A model generated the notes under the pieces. It did no database searches and was not told the DNA's origin. It was given only the letters and a program-made list of their open reading frames with translations. From assembly GCA_036756705.1 (NCBI GenBank), contig DAIOKN010000018.1, forward strand, positions 1 to 43,782: DNA of 43,782 nucleotides. Reading direction: 5' to 3'. Position 1 is the stretch's first letter. The number at the start of each line of letters is the position of its first letter. This DNA is from Caproicibacter sp002399225. GTDB lineage: Bacteria > Bacillota > Clostridia > Oscillospirales > Acutalibacteraceae. Of this stretch, positions 15,696-24,467 are shown piece after piece. Made by a program: the position numbers and the translations under genes.

Positions 15696-15705
15696 ATTTA
15701 CTTGA

Positions 15706-15735
15706 AAAGCGCCCCGGCCGGGCGCTTTGTTTTTT
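15706..15735 (+). terminator. Terminator of the M14 peptidase gene
   Basis: AAAGCGCCC (15706-15714) pairs with GGGCGCTTT (15720-15728) around CGGCC and is followed by GTTTTTT. Confidence 0.9.
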
Positions 15736-15754
15736 ATAGGGAGTATGATATAAT
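15727..15754 (+). promoter_or_regulatory. Promoter of the lipoprotein/two-component operon
   Basis: TTGTTT (15727-15732), a 16-base spacer and TATAAT (15749-15754), with TGA directly before the -10 (extended -10). The -35 lies inside the T-run of the preceding terminator. Confidence 0.6.
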
Positions 15755-15789
15755 AAATTGAATTGGTGCCAAAAGGGAGGGGATGCCGA

Positions 15790-17139
15790 GTGAGATGGAA
15801 AGCGGCCGTGATGACGGCTTTATTCCTGCTGCTTACTTCTTTGACAGGCTGCTCTTTTGTCGGTCTGGATGCCCAGTCCCTGATGCATGCACCGAGGCCG
15901 ACCGGGGAAAACGAGGCGGATATTCAGGCTCTGCTGGAAAGTACGGCCGGCGGCAAGATGACGCTGAAATATCCTTCTGCTGGAAAATACCGCTCCGCGA
16001 TTATCAAGCACGATCTGTGCGGGAACCAGACCGACGAGGCGATCGCCTTTTATCAGAAAGACGATGAAACGTCGGGGATCAATGTCATGTTTATGCGCCG
16101 GAGCGGAGGAAAGTGGGCGAGCATGGGCTCTTTCAACAATCCTGCTTCCAATGTGGACAGGGTTTGCTTCGGCGATCTGAACGGCGACGGCAAAGACGAG
16201 GTGATCGTCGGCTGGGGAAGCAGCCTGAATAATACCGGGGATATCTGCGTCTACTATAATGAGGGCGATCAGATGAAAGAGATGCAGCTGAACCAGAGCT
16301 ACACCGAAATGGCCGTGATGGATTTTGACGGCGACGGCCGGGATGAGATTTTCACCGCCAGCGTCACGGTCGGGGATGAGCCGGCCTCAGCTCAGCTTCT
16401 GCGCGTCAAGGATGGTTCCATTGAGCAGATGGGTTCCGCTCCGCTCGACATCGGCGTGACCAAGTACGCCTCCGTCCTGACGGGCCTGATCAACGCAAAG
16501 CAGGTTGGCATTGTGCTGGATGGGGTCAAATCGACAGGGGCCATGGTGACGGAGCTCCTTTACTGGGACAAAAAGACGAAAACACTCCGCTCTCCGTTTT
16601 ACGACCCGAAAACGAAGTCTGCGAAAAGCATGGAGCGGAATACCTCCGTCGTCAGCAAGGATATCAACGGCGACCGGATCATTGAGATCCCGATGGTGAC
16701 CCTGATGCCGGGGTACAGCGGGAAGACGGCAGATGACTCCGCCTATATGACCAGCTGGTTCCGTTATGACACGGACACGAGTTCTCTGGTTCGCGTCATG
16801 AGCATGTTCCTCAATTATTCGGACGGTTACTGGATTTCAATTCCGGATATGTGGCGGGGAAAAGTCACAACTAAGCTTGATCCCAGTTCCCGGACTCTGA
16901 CGGTTTATGAATGGAAGACGACGCAAAAGAACAAAGCCGGCTTTGCCGGGGTGCCGCTGCTTTCCATTCAGACTTTCACGCAAAAAGAGTGGAAGCAGGG
17001 CAAGGAGATCAAAAATTACTTTCTGCTGGAGGAAAAAGATAATTCGGTGTTCGCGGCTTGCCTGCCCTCCCCGAATTGTCCGCTTTCCATGACAAAAAGC
17101 GAGGTTCAGGAAGCGTTTCAGGTCATTACGGAAGAATAA
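15790..17139 (+). CDS. Lipoprotein with FG-GAP/VCBS-type calcium-binding repeats
   Basis: The 449-residue protein starts MRWKAAVMTAL and has a lipobox LTGC with the acylated Cys at residue 21. Three Asp-rich loops of the FG-GAP/VCBS type follow: DLNGDGKDE (about 129-137), DFDGDGRDE (about 178-186) and DINGD (about 291). A beta-propeller-like extracellular domain is therefore likely. The start is GTG at 15790, eight bases after GGGAGGGG. It lies 18 bases upstream of the response regulator gene. The context suggests an extracytoplasmic partner of that two-component system. I do not know its ligand. Confidence 0.88.
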   Translation: MRWKAAVMTALFLLLTSLTGCSFVGLDAQSLMHAPRPTGENEADIQALLESTAGGKMTLKYPSAGKYRSAIIKHDLCGNQTDEAIAFYQKDDETSGINVMFMRRSGGKWASMGSFNNPASNVDRVCFGDLNGDGKDEVIVGWGSSLNNTGDICVYYNEGDQMKEMQLNQSYTEMAVMDFDGDGRDEIFTASVTVGDEPASAQLLRVKDGSIEQMGSAPLDIGVTKYASVLTGLINAKQVGIVLDGVKSTGAMVTELLYWDKKTKTLRSPFYDPKTKSAKSMERNTSVVSKDINGDRIIEIPMVTLMPGYSGKTADDSAYMTSWFRYDTDTSSLVRVMSMFLNYSDGYWISIPDMWRGKVTTKLDPSSRTLTVYEWKTTQKNKAGFAGVPLLSIQTFTQKEWKQGKEIKNYFLLEEKDNSVFAACLPSPNCPLSMTKSEVQEAFQVITEE

Positions 17140-17157
17140 GTCGGGGGAGGAAGAACA

Positions 17158-17862
17158 ATGAAAACGATACTGGTGGCGGAAGACGAACAGGCGATCCGCG
17201 AGTTTGTCGTCATCAATTTAAAACGGGCGGGCTATGAGACGCGGGAGGCGGCCAACGGGGAAGAGGCCCTTCAGATCTACGACCGGGAAGGGGACAATAT
17301 CGACGTCGCCGTTCTTGACATTATGATGCCCGGGCAGTTCGACGGCTTTGCCGTCTGCAAAGAGCTTCGCCGCAGAAGCGGTTCCATCGGGATTATCCTC
17401 CTGACGGCCAAGACGCAGGAGATGGACAAGGTCAGCGGCCTGATGATGGGGGCGGACGATTATGTGACCAAGCCTTTTTCCCCCAGTGAGCTGGTGGCCC
17501 GGGTGGATGCCGTTTACCGCCGCGTCGCGCTGGAGCAGTCGAAAAACCACGGTGAACTGCGGGACGAGATCCGCTCCGGCGAGTTTGTGCTGAGCCTGCG
17601 GAACCGGACGCTGTTCCGGCGGGGAAAACCCGTAGAGCTGACTCAGGTGGAATTCCAGATCATGGAATACTTTTTCTCCAACTCCGGCACCGCGCTTGAC
17701 CGAACCGACATTCTAAAGCACGTCTGGGGCGACGCCTATTACGGGGAAGAAAAAGTCGTGGATGTGAATATTCGCCGACTGAGGATGAAGGTGGAGGATG
17801 AACCGTCCAATCCGAAGCACATTATTACAGTCTGGGGCCTCGGCTACAAATGGGAAGCATAA
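17158..17862 (+). CDS. OmpR/PhoB-family response regulator
   Basis: The 234-residue protein has a receiver domain with acidic residues D9-E10, phosphoacceptor D54 in AVLDIMMPG, T83 and K105 in VTKPF. A winged-helix DNA-binding domain follows (about 130-232) with DILKHVWGDAYY and VDVNIRRLRMKV. GGGAGG lies upstream of the ATG. It is the second gene of the lipoprotein-regulator-kinase operon and is the obvious substrate of the next gene's kinase. The target genes are unknown. Confidence 0.95.
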   Translation: MKTILVAEDEQAIREFVVINLKRAGYETREAANGEEALQIYDREGDNIDVAVLDIMMPGQFDGFAVCKELRRRSGSIGIILLTAKTQEMDKVSGLMMGADDYVTKPFSPSELVARVDAVYRRVALEQSKNHGELRDEIRSGEFVLSLRNRTLFRRGKPVELTQVEFQIMEYFFSNSGTALDRTDILKHVWGDAYYGEEKVVDVNIRRLRMKVEDEPSNPKHIITVWGLGYKWEA

Positions 17863-17892
17863 TGGGGCACTGACGGAAAGGAGGGGGCGGCA

Positions 17893-19341
17893 TTGTTCCG
17901 AAAAAGCGGCATTACAAGGCGCTGGCTTCTCAACAGCCTCGGAGTGATTCTGCTGATTGTGGTGACACTGATCGCAACCCTTTCCGCGGTGATTCAGGGG
18001 TATGTTTACAATGGGATCCGTTCGGCCTTAAACGGACGCAGCGACGAACTGACCAACATGTTTTCAAGTTATGGCAGAGAGTCCCCAACCGAATTTTCCA
18101 CCGCGGCGCGCAGCTATGTGGAAAATTTTCTGAATAAGGAAAGCATGGAGCTGATGGTGCTCAGCTCATCCGGAAAAGTGCTGAGCACCTCCATTGGCTT
18201 TGCCCCGGACGAACACCAGACTATGCCGGATTACGACGCCGCCCTGAAAAGCGCCAACGGCTACGGAACCTGGACGGGGCGGCTCACAAGCGGGGAAAAG
18301 GTCATGGCGGTGACCCGTGTGATGCGCAGCAACTTCGGCAGCACGGTCGGGGCCATCCGGTATGTCGTCTCGCTGGAAGACGCTGACCGTCAGATCGCGA
18401 TCGTCGTGGGCGCCCTGATTATCGCGGGGCTGCTGATTTTGCTTTTTGTCATTCTTTCAAGCTATTATTTCATGCGTTCGATCCTTGTGCCGATCCAGCG
18501 CATCGGCGCGACCTCCAGAAGGATTGCGCAGGGCGATTTTAAAGCGCGCATCCAGAAGACGAACGACGACGAACTCGGCCGGCTCTGTGACACCATCAAC
18601 GGGATGGCGGATGAGCTGGGTCAGAGTGAAAAGATGAAGAATGATTTCATCTCTTCGGTATCCCATGAGCTGCGAACGCCGCTGACCGCTATCAAAGGCT
18701 GGGCGGAAACCATTCAGGCCGGCGACACCGATCAGCAGATGTTCCGCAGAGGCATGAACATCATTGTGCGGGAGTCGGAACGTCTTTCCGGCATTGTAGA
18801 GGAGCTGCTCGACTTTTCGCGTATGCAGAGCGGCCGCATGACGCTGACTATGGACAAGATCGACATCTTGGCCGAAGTGGGCGAGGCCGTCTACATGTTC
18901 AGCGAGCGCGCCGCGGCGGAGCATAAGCATCTGCTGTATGATGAACCGGAGATGCTTTCCCCGGTGCTGGGCGACGTCAACCGCCTGCGCCAGGTGTTTG
19001 TCAACGTGCTGGACAACGCGCTGAAATACACCAGCGAGGGCGGGACCATCAGCGTGACCGCCGATGAGGAAAACGGTTTTATCCGTGTGGTGATCAGCGA
19101 CAACGGCTGCGGCATCCCGGCGGAACACCTGCCGAATGTCAAAAAGAAATTTTACAAGGCCAATCAGACCGTGCGGGGGTCGGGAATCGGGCTTGCGCTT
19201 GCGGATGAAATCATGGCACTTCATTCCGGCAGTCTTGACATCGACAGCCGCGAAAACGTTGGCACGGTTGTCACCATCCGGATCCCAACCTATAACAAAC
19301 TGGAAAATGACAAGATGGAAAGCGAGAGTCAGGAAACCTGA
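17893..19341 (+). CDS. Membrane sensor histidine kinase
   Basis: The 482-residue protein has two membrane helices (about 13-36 and 167-192) framing a 130-residue extracytoplasmic sensor region. A HAMP linker, a HisKA domain with H258 in SSVSHELRTPLTAIKGW and a HATPase domain follow, with N375 in NVLDNALKYT, the G1 box DNGCGIP and the G2 box GSGIGLALA. The architecture is complete and PhoR/WalK-like, but no PAS domain is seen. The start is TTG at 17893 behind GGAGGGGG. It should phosphorylate the regulator encoded 30 bases upstream. The signal may pass through the lipoprotein encoded first in the operon. Confidence 0.95.
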   Translation: MFRKSGITRRWLLNSLGVILLIVVTLIATLSAVIQGYVYNGIRSALNGRSDELTNMFSSYGRESPTEFSTAARSYVENFLNKESMELMVLSSSGKVLSTSIGFAPDEHQTMPDYDAALKSANGYGTWTGRLTSGEKVMAVTRVMRSNFGSTVGAIRYVVSLEDADRQIAIVVGALIIAGLLILLFVILSSYYFMRSILVPIQRIGATSRRIAQGDFKARIQKTNDDELGRLCDTINGMADELGQSEKMKNDFISSVSHELRTPLTAIKGWAETIQAGDTDQQMFRRGMNIIVRESERLSGIVEELLDFSRMQSGRMTLTMDKIDILAEVGEAVYMFSERAAAEHKHLLYDEPEMLSPVLGDVNRLRQVFVNVLDNALKYTSEGGTISVTADEENGFIRVVISDNGCGIPAEHLPNVKKKFYKANQTVRGSGIGLALADEIMALHSGSLDIDSRENVGTVVTIRIPTYNKLENDKMESESQET

Positions 19342-19394
19342 CGACGAGGCGCGGGCCGCGGCTTCGGCGGTCTGAGAAAGGAAACCCGGAATTT

Positions 19395-20363
19395 ATGCCG
19401 AGAGAAAAGATCAAATGTATTACCTCCATCGGGGGACAGGCCCTGATTGAAGGAATTATGATGCGCGGTCCCCGTAAAACGGTTCTGGCCGTCCGCCAAC
19501 CGGAAGGGGAAATCGCGCTGGAAGAGGTTGCGGCAAATCCATCCCGCATCCGCCGGATGCCGTGGAAGCTGCCCGTCCTCCGCGGCGTCGCCGCCTTCGT
19601 GGATTCCATCGCGGTCGGGTACCGCGCGCTGTCCCGCTCCGCCGAGATTTCCGGCATGGAAGAGGTGGAAGAGGACGGGGCGACCAAGTTCGATCAATGG
19701 ATCGACAAACACTTCGGCGACAAGATCATGAACGTCGTCATGGGGATTGGCACGGCGTTTGGCGTGGTACTGGCAATTGGGCTGTTCTTCGTGCTGCCCA
19801 CTTGGGTGTTCAATCTGCTTCAGAAAGGAGCCGGGCCGGGCCTTGCCGTCTGGCGTTCCCCGGTAGAAGGTCTGATGCGTATTTTTATTTTTTTGGCTTA
19901 TATCGTCCTGATTTCCCGCATGAAGGACATTCACCGTCTGTTCCAGTATCACGGTGCCGAGCATAAGACAATCTTCTGCTATGAAAGCGGCGAGGAGCTG
20001 ACTGTTGAAAACGTGCGCCGGCACAGGCGGTTTCATCCGCGCTGCGGCACCAGCTTTCTGGTACTGATGCTGCTGGTCGGCATCGTCATCGGCTTCTTCA
20101 TCCCGTTTTCCAACCCGTTTCTGCGCACGGCGGTCAAGCTGCTGTGCATCCCACTGGTGATGGGCATCGGCTATGAGATGCTTCGTTACTGCGGCAGAAA
20201 CGAAAACACGCTGACCCGCGTCATTGCTGCCCCGGGGCTTTGGTTCCAGCGCATCACGACGCAGGAGCCAGACGACTCGATGATCGAAGCCGCAATCGCG
20301 GCGATGAAAGAAGTAATCCCCGAAAACGGGGAGGATCGGATCGAGCTGGAAAACGCCTCATGA
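19395..20363 (+). CDS. DUF1385 membrane protein
   Basis: The 322-residue protein carries the DUF1385 hallmarks: IGGQALIEGIMMRGP near the N-terminus and HGAEHKTIFCYE followed by the histidine/cysteine cluster RHRRFHPRCGTSF. Three or four hydrophobic segments (about 113-140, 155-173, 218-240 and perhaps 245-262) make it a membrane protein. Its biochemical role is not established. The stop codon overlaps the prmC start (ATGA), so the two are translationally coupled; this DUF1385-prmC linkage is common in Firmicutes. The start has AAAGGA about 12 bases upstream. Confidence 0.92.
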   Translation: MPREKIKCITSIGGQALIEGIMMRGPRKTVLAVRQPEGEIALEEVAANPSRIRRMPWKLPVLRGVAAFVDSIAVGYRALSRSAEISGMEEVEEDGATKFDQWIDKHFGDKIMNVVMGIGTAFGVVLAIGLFFVLPTWVFNLLQKGAGPGLAVWRSPVEGLMRIFIFLAYIVLISRMKDIHRLFQYHGAEHKTIFCYESGEELTVENVRRHRRFHPRCGTSFLVLMLLVGIVIGFFIPFSNPFLRTAVKLLCIPLVMGIGYEMLRYCGRNENTLTRVIAAPGLWFQRITTQEPDDSMIEAAIAAMKEVIPENGEDRIELENAS

Positions 20364-21226
20364 AAACGCTCGGCGAAGTGTACCGGGAAGGGCGCCGCTT
20401 CCTTTCCGGCGCCGGGATTGAGGGCCCAGGTTTTGAGGCGGACTGCCTGTTCGAAAAGGCGTTCGGCCTTGACCGGCAGGAGCGGATCCTCCGTTCGGAG
20501 CAGCCGGCAGAGCCGGAGGCTGCAAAACGGTACCGCGGTTTTATCCGGGAGCGGTGCGGCGGACGGCCGCTTCAGTATCTTCTGGGGGAATGGCCGTTCT
20601 GCGGCAGAAATCTGTCGGTCGGCGAAGGCGTGCTGATCCCGCGGGAGGAAACGGAGCTTCTGGTCAAAACCGCCGCCGCGATGCTGGAGGAACTTCCGGC
20701 GCCGGAAATTCTGGATCTTTGCTCCGGCACGGGCGCGGTAGCGCTTGCACTTGCCGGGCGTTTCCCCGGCGCGCGGGTATGCGCCGCCGAATGGATGAAG
20801 CCGGCGCTCGGTTATCTGAACCGGAACCTTGCGCGCAGCGGCCTGCCGAATGTGTGGGCCGTTCGCCTCGATGTTCTGAATCCGGAATCGGCGCGCCGGT
20901 TCCGGAACCTCGATTGCATCGTGTCGAACCCGCCCTATGTTCGCGCGGGCGAGCTGCCCGGCCTTCAGCGGGAGGTGCGGCGGGAACCGCGCGAAGCGCT
21001 GGACGGCGGCGCGGACGGGTTAAAATTTTACCGGGCCCTTGCGGCGGACTGGATTCCGGCGCTGCAAAACGGTGGAGCGCTCTGTGTGGAAGTCGGGGAA
21101 AATCAGGCGGGGCCGGTCGCGGATCTGTTCCGGGGCGCCGGGCTTTCCGGAATTCGCTTTGACCGCGATTTTAACGGGATCGACCGGGTGGTTTCAGGTC
21201 GCTTCAGCGGGCGTAACAGGGGATGA
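20360..21226 (+). CDS. prmC: Peptide chain release factor N5-glutamine methyltransferase
   Basis: The 288-residue protein has the SAM-binding motif ILDLCSGTGAVALAL (about 117-131) and the catalytic NPPY (190-193) in IVSNPPYVRAGEL. An N-terminal helical domain contains the conserved PLQYLLGEWPF. It methylates the GGQ glutamine of release factors RF1 and RF2. Although the frame is open further upstream, the ATG at 20360 overlaps the DUF1385 stop and fits the family start. No prfA gene is adjacent, unlike in many bacteria. Its stop codon lies inside the candidate LexA box of recA. Confidence 0.95.
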   Translation: MKTLGEVYREGRRFLSGAGIEGPGFEADCLFEKAFGLDRQERILRSEQPAEPEAAKRYRGFIRERCGGRPLQYLLGEWPFCGRNLSVGEGVLIPREETELLVKTAAAMLEELPAPEILDLCSGTGAVALALAGRFPGARVCAAEWMKPALGYLNRNLARSGLPNVWAVRLDVLNPESARRFRNLDCIVSNPPYVRAGELPGLQREVRREPREALDGGADGLKFYRALAADWIPALQNGGALCVEVGENQAGPVADLFRGAGLSGIRFDRDFNGIDRVVSGRFSGRNRG

Positions 21227-21237
21227 ACATCGGTTTG
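21224..21237 (+). promoter_or_regulatory. Candidate LexA box upstream of recA
   Basis: TGAACATCGGTTTG matches the Gram-positive LexA core GAAC-N4-GTTY with near dyad symmetry, although the outer bases and central purine/pyrimidine preferences differ from the consensus. It lies 9 bases upstream of the recA -35 and overlaps the prmC stop codon. Confidence 0.5.
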
Positions 21238-21245
21238 CAGTCTTC

Positions 21246-21274
21246 TTGCTTTTCCCCTGGGGATCGATTATAAT
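21246..21274 (+). promoter_or_regulatory. Sigma-A promoter of recA
   Basis: TTGCTT (21246-21251), a 17-base spacer and TATAAT (21269-21274). The spacer contains a perfect 11-base dyad TCCCC-T-GGGGA (21253-21263). Confidence 0.7.
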
Positions 21275-21314
21275 GAACGGAGAAATGAAGCAGGTTTGAC
21301 GGGAGGAATGCTGG

Positions 21315-22472
21315 ATGGCGGCGGGGAAAAAGGCACCGCCGGTCAAGCTGACCGGCGATAAGGAAACCGATAAAAAAAAGGCGTTGGAGACGGCGCTGGC
21401 ACAGATAGAAAAGCAGTACGGCAAAGGGGCGGTGATGCGCCTGGGGCAGAATGAAGCCATGCATGTCGAGGCGATCCCGACCGGCTCGCTCGGGCTGGAT
21501 CTGGCACTTGGAATCGGCGGCCTGCCGCGCGGCAGGATCGTCGAAATTTTCGGGCCCGAGAGTTCGGGCAAGACGACCCTTGCGCTGCACTGCATCGCGC
21601 AGGGGCAGAAAAACGGCGGCAATGCGGCGTTTATCGACGTGGAACACGCGCTAGACCCGATCTATGCGCACGCCCTCGGCGTGGATGTGGATTCCCTGCT
21701 GGTCTCCCAGCCGGACACCGGCGAGCAGGCCCTGGAGATCACGGAAGCGCTGGTCCGCTCCGGCGCGATCGATGTCATCGTGATCGACTCGGTCGCCGCC
21801 CTGGTTCCCCGGGTGGAGATCGAGGGAGAGATGGGAGACAGCCATGTCGGGCTTCAGGCAAGGCTGATGTCTCAGGCGCTGCGTAAGCTGGCCGGCGCGA
21901 TCTCCAAGTCGAACTGCGTCGCAATTTTCATCAATCAGCTTCGTGAAAAAGTCGGTGTCACCTATGGAAATCCGGAGGTGACCCCCGGCGGCCGCGCGCT
22001 GAAATTTTACGCCTCCGTGCGCATTGATATCCGCAAAGTAGAGACGCTGAAAAACGGGACGGAGATGATCGGTTCCCACACCCGGGCAAAAGTGGTCAAA
22101 AACAAGATCGCACCGCCGTTTCGCTCCGCGGAATTCGACATCATGTACGGGTATGGCATTTCCCATGAAGGGGAACTGCTCGACCTCGGGGTTCAGCTCG
22201 ACCTGGTGCAGAAGAGCGGCGCGTGGTTTTCCTACAAGGACACAAGACTTGGGCAGGGCCGGGAAAATGCGAAAAAGTTTTTCATGGAGCACCCGGAAAC
22301 GGCAAAGGAGCTGGAAGAGTTGATCCGGCAGCATATGTCCGAACTGTTCAACAAGCCTTCCGGCGGTTCGCGCGTGCACCCGGTGGAGACGGCTGAGAAA
22401 AAGCAGGAGGAAACTCAGAAGCAGCCGGAGCAGTCCGCCGCCGATATCGACATTGAGGCGGACGACGAATGA
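21315..22472 (+). CDS. recA: Recombinase A
   Basis: The 385-residue protein is full-length RecA with the Walker A motif GPESSGKT (80-87), the Walker B strand VIVIDSVAAL, the DNA-binding loop L1 MGDSHVGLQARLMSQALRKL and the L2 region GNPEVTPGGRALKFYASVR. It catalyses strand exchange and triggers LexA cleavage. The last 35 residues are a glutamine/glutamate-rich tail, as usual. GGGAGG lies eight bases upstream of the ATG. recX follows with an ATGA overlap. A promoter and a candidate LexA box upstream suggest SOS control. Confidence 0.98.
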   Translation: MAAGKKAPPVKLTGDKETDKKKALETALAQIEKQYGKGAVMRLGQNEAMHVEAIPTGSLGLDLALGIGGLPRGRIVEIFGPESSGKTTLALHCIAQGQKNGGNAAFIDVEHALDPIYAHALGVDVDSLLVSQPDTGEQALEITEALVRSGAIDVIVIDSVAALVPRVEIEGEMGDSHVGLQARLMSQALRKLAGAISKSNCVAIFINQLREKVGVTYGNPEVTPGGRALKFYASVRIDIRKVETLKNGTEMIGSHTRAKVVKNKIAPPFRSAEFDIMYGYGISHEGELLDLGVQLDLVQKSGAWFSYKDTRLGQGRENAKKFFMEHPETAKELEELIRQHMSELFNKPSGGSRVHPVETAEKKQEETQKQPEQSAADIDIEADDE

Positions 22473-23107
22473 TGCTTTCCGCGGCGGAGCCGCGCCGAAA
22501 GGGCCTGACGGCCCTTTTTCTCGACGGGGAATTCGCCGTCAGCGTGGATACGGAAACCTTTGTGCTTTCGGGTTATAAGCTGGGGGCGGAGCTGACCGAT
22601 GAGCAGCTCCATGAGTTGATTCAGAAAAGCGATGCGCGGCGCGCACAGGAAAAGGCGCTTTCTTTGCTGGAGCACCGCGCCCATTCCCGTAAAGAACTGG
22701 CCGACAAGGTCGCGCGGGTTGTTCCGCGTGAGGCGGCCGAAAGGGCGGCCTGCCATCTGGAAGAACTCGGTCTGATTAATGATGAGGAATATGCCCGCGA
22801 TCTTGCCGCCGAACTGTTCGAACGCAAAGGCTGCTCCGCTTCCCGCGTCCGGTGGGAACTGGCAAAAAAGGGAATCAACCGTGATTTGGCGGAACGTATC
22901 GTGGAAGAGAACGCGCCGGAGCCGGTTCAGGCGATCCTGCGTCTTCTGGCAAGAAAATATGCGCGCTTTCTCACCGACGAAAAGGGCCGGCGCCGCACCG
23001 TGGCGGCCCTGCAGCGCCTCGGCTATCACTGGGACGACATCAAAGGCGCACTGAGAGAATTTGAAGAAGAAAACGGCGTTTCCGCGCAGGGCGGAGCGGA
23101 TGACTGA
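22469..23107 (+). CDS. recX: RecA regulatory protein RecX
   Basis: The 212-residue protein is built of the three-helix repeats typical of RecX. The first contains KALSLLEHRAHSRKELADKV, the second LEELGLINDEEYARDLA, with a conserved RVRWELAKKGI between them and the last repeat. RecX binds the RecA filament and limits its activity. The start overlaps the recA stop (ATGA), so the stoichiometry is coupled. It may have about 20 extra residues at the N-terminus compared with short RecX forms. Confidence 0.93.
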   Translation: MMLSAAEPRRKGLTALFLDGEFAVSVDTETFVLSGYKLGAELTDEQLHELIQKSDARRAQEKALSLLEHRAHSRKELADKVARVVPREAAERAACHLEELGLINDEEYARDLAAELFERKGCSASRVRWELAKKGINRDLAERIVEENAPEPVQAILRLLARKYARFLTDEKGRRRTVAALQRLGYHWDDIKGALREFEEENGVSAQGGADD

Positions 23108-23123
23108 TCAGTCGGGAGAGAAT

Positions 23124-24467
23124 ATGGCATATACAGTAGGACTTGTCAACCTGGGCTGTCCCAAAAATCAGGTTGACGCGGAACGGATGCTTGCGGTTTT
23201 GCAGGCGAAGGGCTATGAACTGAAACAAGATGCAGGCGAGGCGGATGTGGCAATCGTCAACACCTGTGGCTTCATCGACGCGGCGAAAGAAGAGTCGATC
23301 GCGGCGATTCTGGGACTTGTGCGGAAAAAAGCCGCGGGGCGTGTCCGGGCGATTGTTGTCACCGGATGCCTGGCGGAGCGGTACCGCGAACAGGTCCGCC
23401 GCGAGCTGCCTGAAGTGGACGCGGTCGCGGGGATCGGCGCAAACGGAAACATTGCGCAGATCGTCGGACAGGCGCTCAGCGGCGAGAAAACGGAACTGTT
23501 CCCCGAAAAGACGTCTTTGCCGCTCTGCGGGGAGCGCAGACTTCTGACGCCGGACTATACGGCTTACCTGAAAATTGCCGAAGGGTGCGACAACCGCTGC
23601 TCCTACTGCGCGATCCCGGCCATCCGCGGGCGTTACCGCTCCCGTCCGATGGACGAAATCACAGAGGAGGCGCGTTCCCTTGCGGAGGGCGGCGTCAAAG
23701 AGCTGATTCTCGTCGCACAGGACACCTCGCGCTATGGGATCGACCGTTCCGGCCGCCTGATGCTGCCGGAGCTTCTGCGGCGCCTCTGCCGGATCGACGG
23801 CCTGGAGTGGATTCGCTTTCTGTATGCATACCCCGACACTATCACGGAGGAGCTGCTCCAAACGATGGCTTCGGAGGAAAAAATCGTCAAATACCTCGAC
23901 CTGCCGCTTCAGCACTGCAGCGGCAGAGTCCTTCAAGCGATGCGGCGGGCCGGGAACCGCGCTTCCCTGACGGCCCTGATCCGCAAAATCAGGAACACCG
24001 TACCGGGAGTGACGCTGCGCACGACGCTGATCGCCGGGTTCCCCGGCGAAACGGAGCAGGACTTTGAAGAACTGTGCGAATTTGTCCGGGAAATCCGATT
24101 TGAGCGGCTCGGATGTTTTGCCTATTCGCAGGAAGAGGGCACCGCGGCGGCGGAGCTGCCCGGCCAGCTGGAAGAAGAGGAAAAACGCCGGCGGGCGGAA
24201 CTTGTCATGGAGATTCAAATGGGAATCATGCAGGAGCAGAGCGAAGCGCTGGTCGGCAAGACTCTCCGTGTGCTGACGGAAGGCTTTGACCGCGGCGAAA
24301 GCCTCTGCTATGGGCGCAGCGCCGCAGATGCGCCCGACGTCGACGGGCGCGTCTGGTTTTCCGCGGCCCGCAGGCCTGCGCCGGGCGAATTTATCCCCGT
24401 GGAAATTACGGATTGTATCGACGGCGACCCGGCGGGACGGGCCGTGGAAAAGGGGGAGTCGTCATGA
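23124..24467 (+). CDS. rimO: Ribosomal protein S12 methylthiotransferase RimO
   Basis: The 447-residue protein is a radical SAM methylthiotransferase. The cluster Cys residues in CDNRCSYC are at 155, 159 and 162. The N-terminal MTTase domain holds the second cluster through Cys12, Cys48 and Cys82, and a TRAM-like domain closes the C-terminus. The GLVNLGCPKNQVDAERM start is characteristic of RimO rather than MiaB. It modifies Asp88 of S12. I chose the ATG at 23124 with GGGAG five bases upstream; an in-frame ATG at 23100 would add eight residues and overlap recX. Its stop overlaps pgsA. Confidence 0.95.
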   Translation: MAYTVGLVNLGCPKNQVDAERMLAVLQAKGYELKQDAGEADVAIVNTCGFIDAAKEESIAAILGLVRKKAAGRVRAIVVTGCLAERYREQVRRELPEVDAVAGIGANGNIAQIVGQALSGEKTELFPEKTSLPLCGERRLLTPDYTAYLKIAEGCDNRCSYCAIPAIRGRYRSRPMDEITEEARSLAEGGVKELILVAQDTSRYGIDRSGRLMLPELLRRLCRIDGLEWIRFLYAYPDTITEELLQTMASEEKIVKYLDLPLQHCSGRVLQAMRRAGNRASLTALIRKIRNTVPGVTLRTTLIAGFPGETEQDFEELCEFVREIRFERLGCFAYSQEEGTAAAELPGQLEEEEKRRRAELVMEIQMGIMQEQSEALVGKTLRVLTEGFDRGESLCYGRSAADAPDVDGRVWFSAARRPAPGEFIPVEITDCIDGDPAGRAVEKGESS

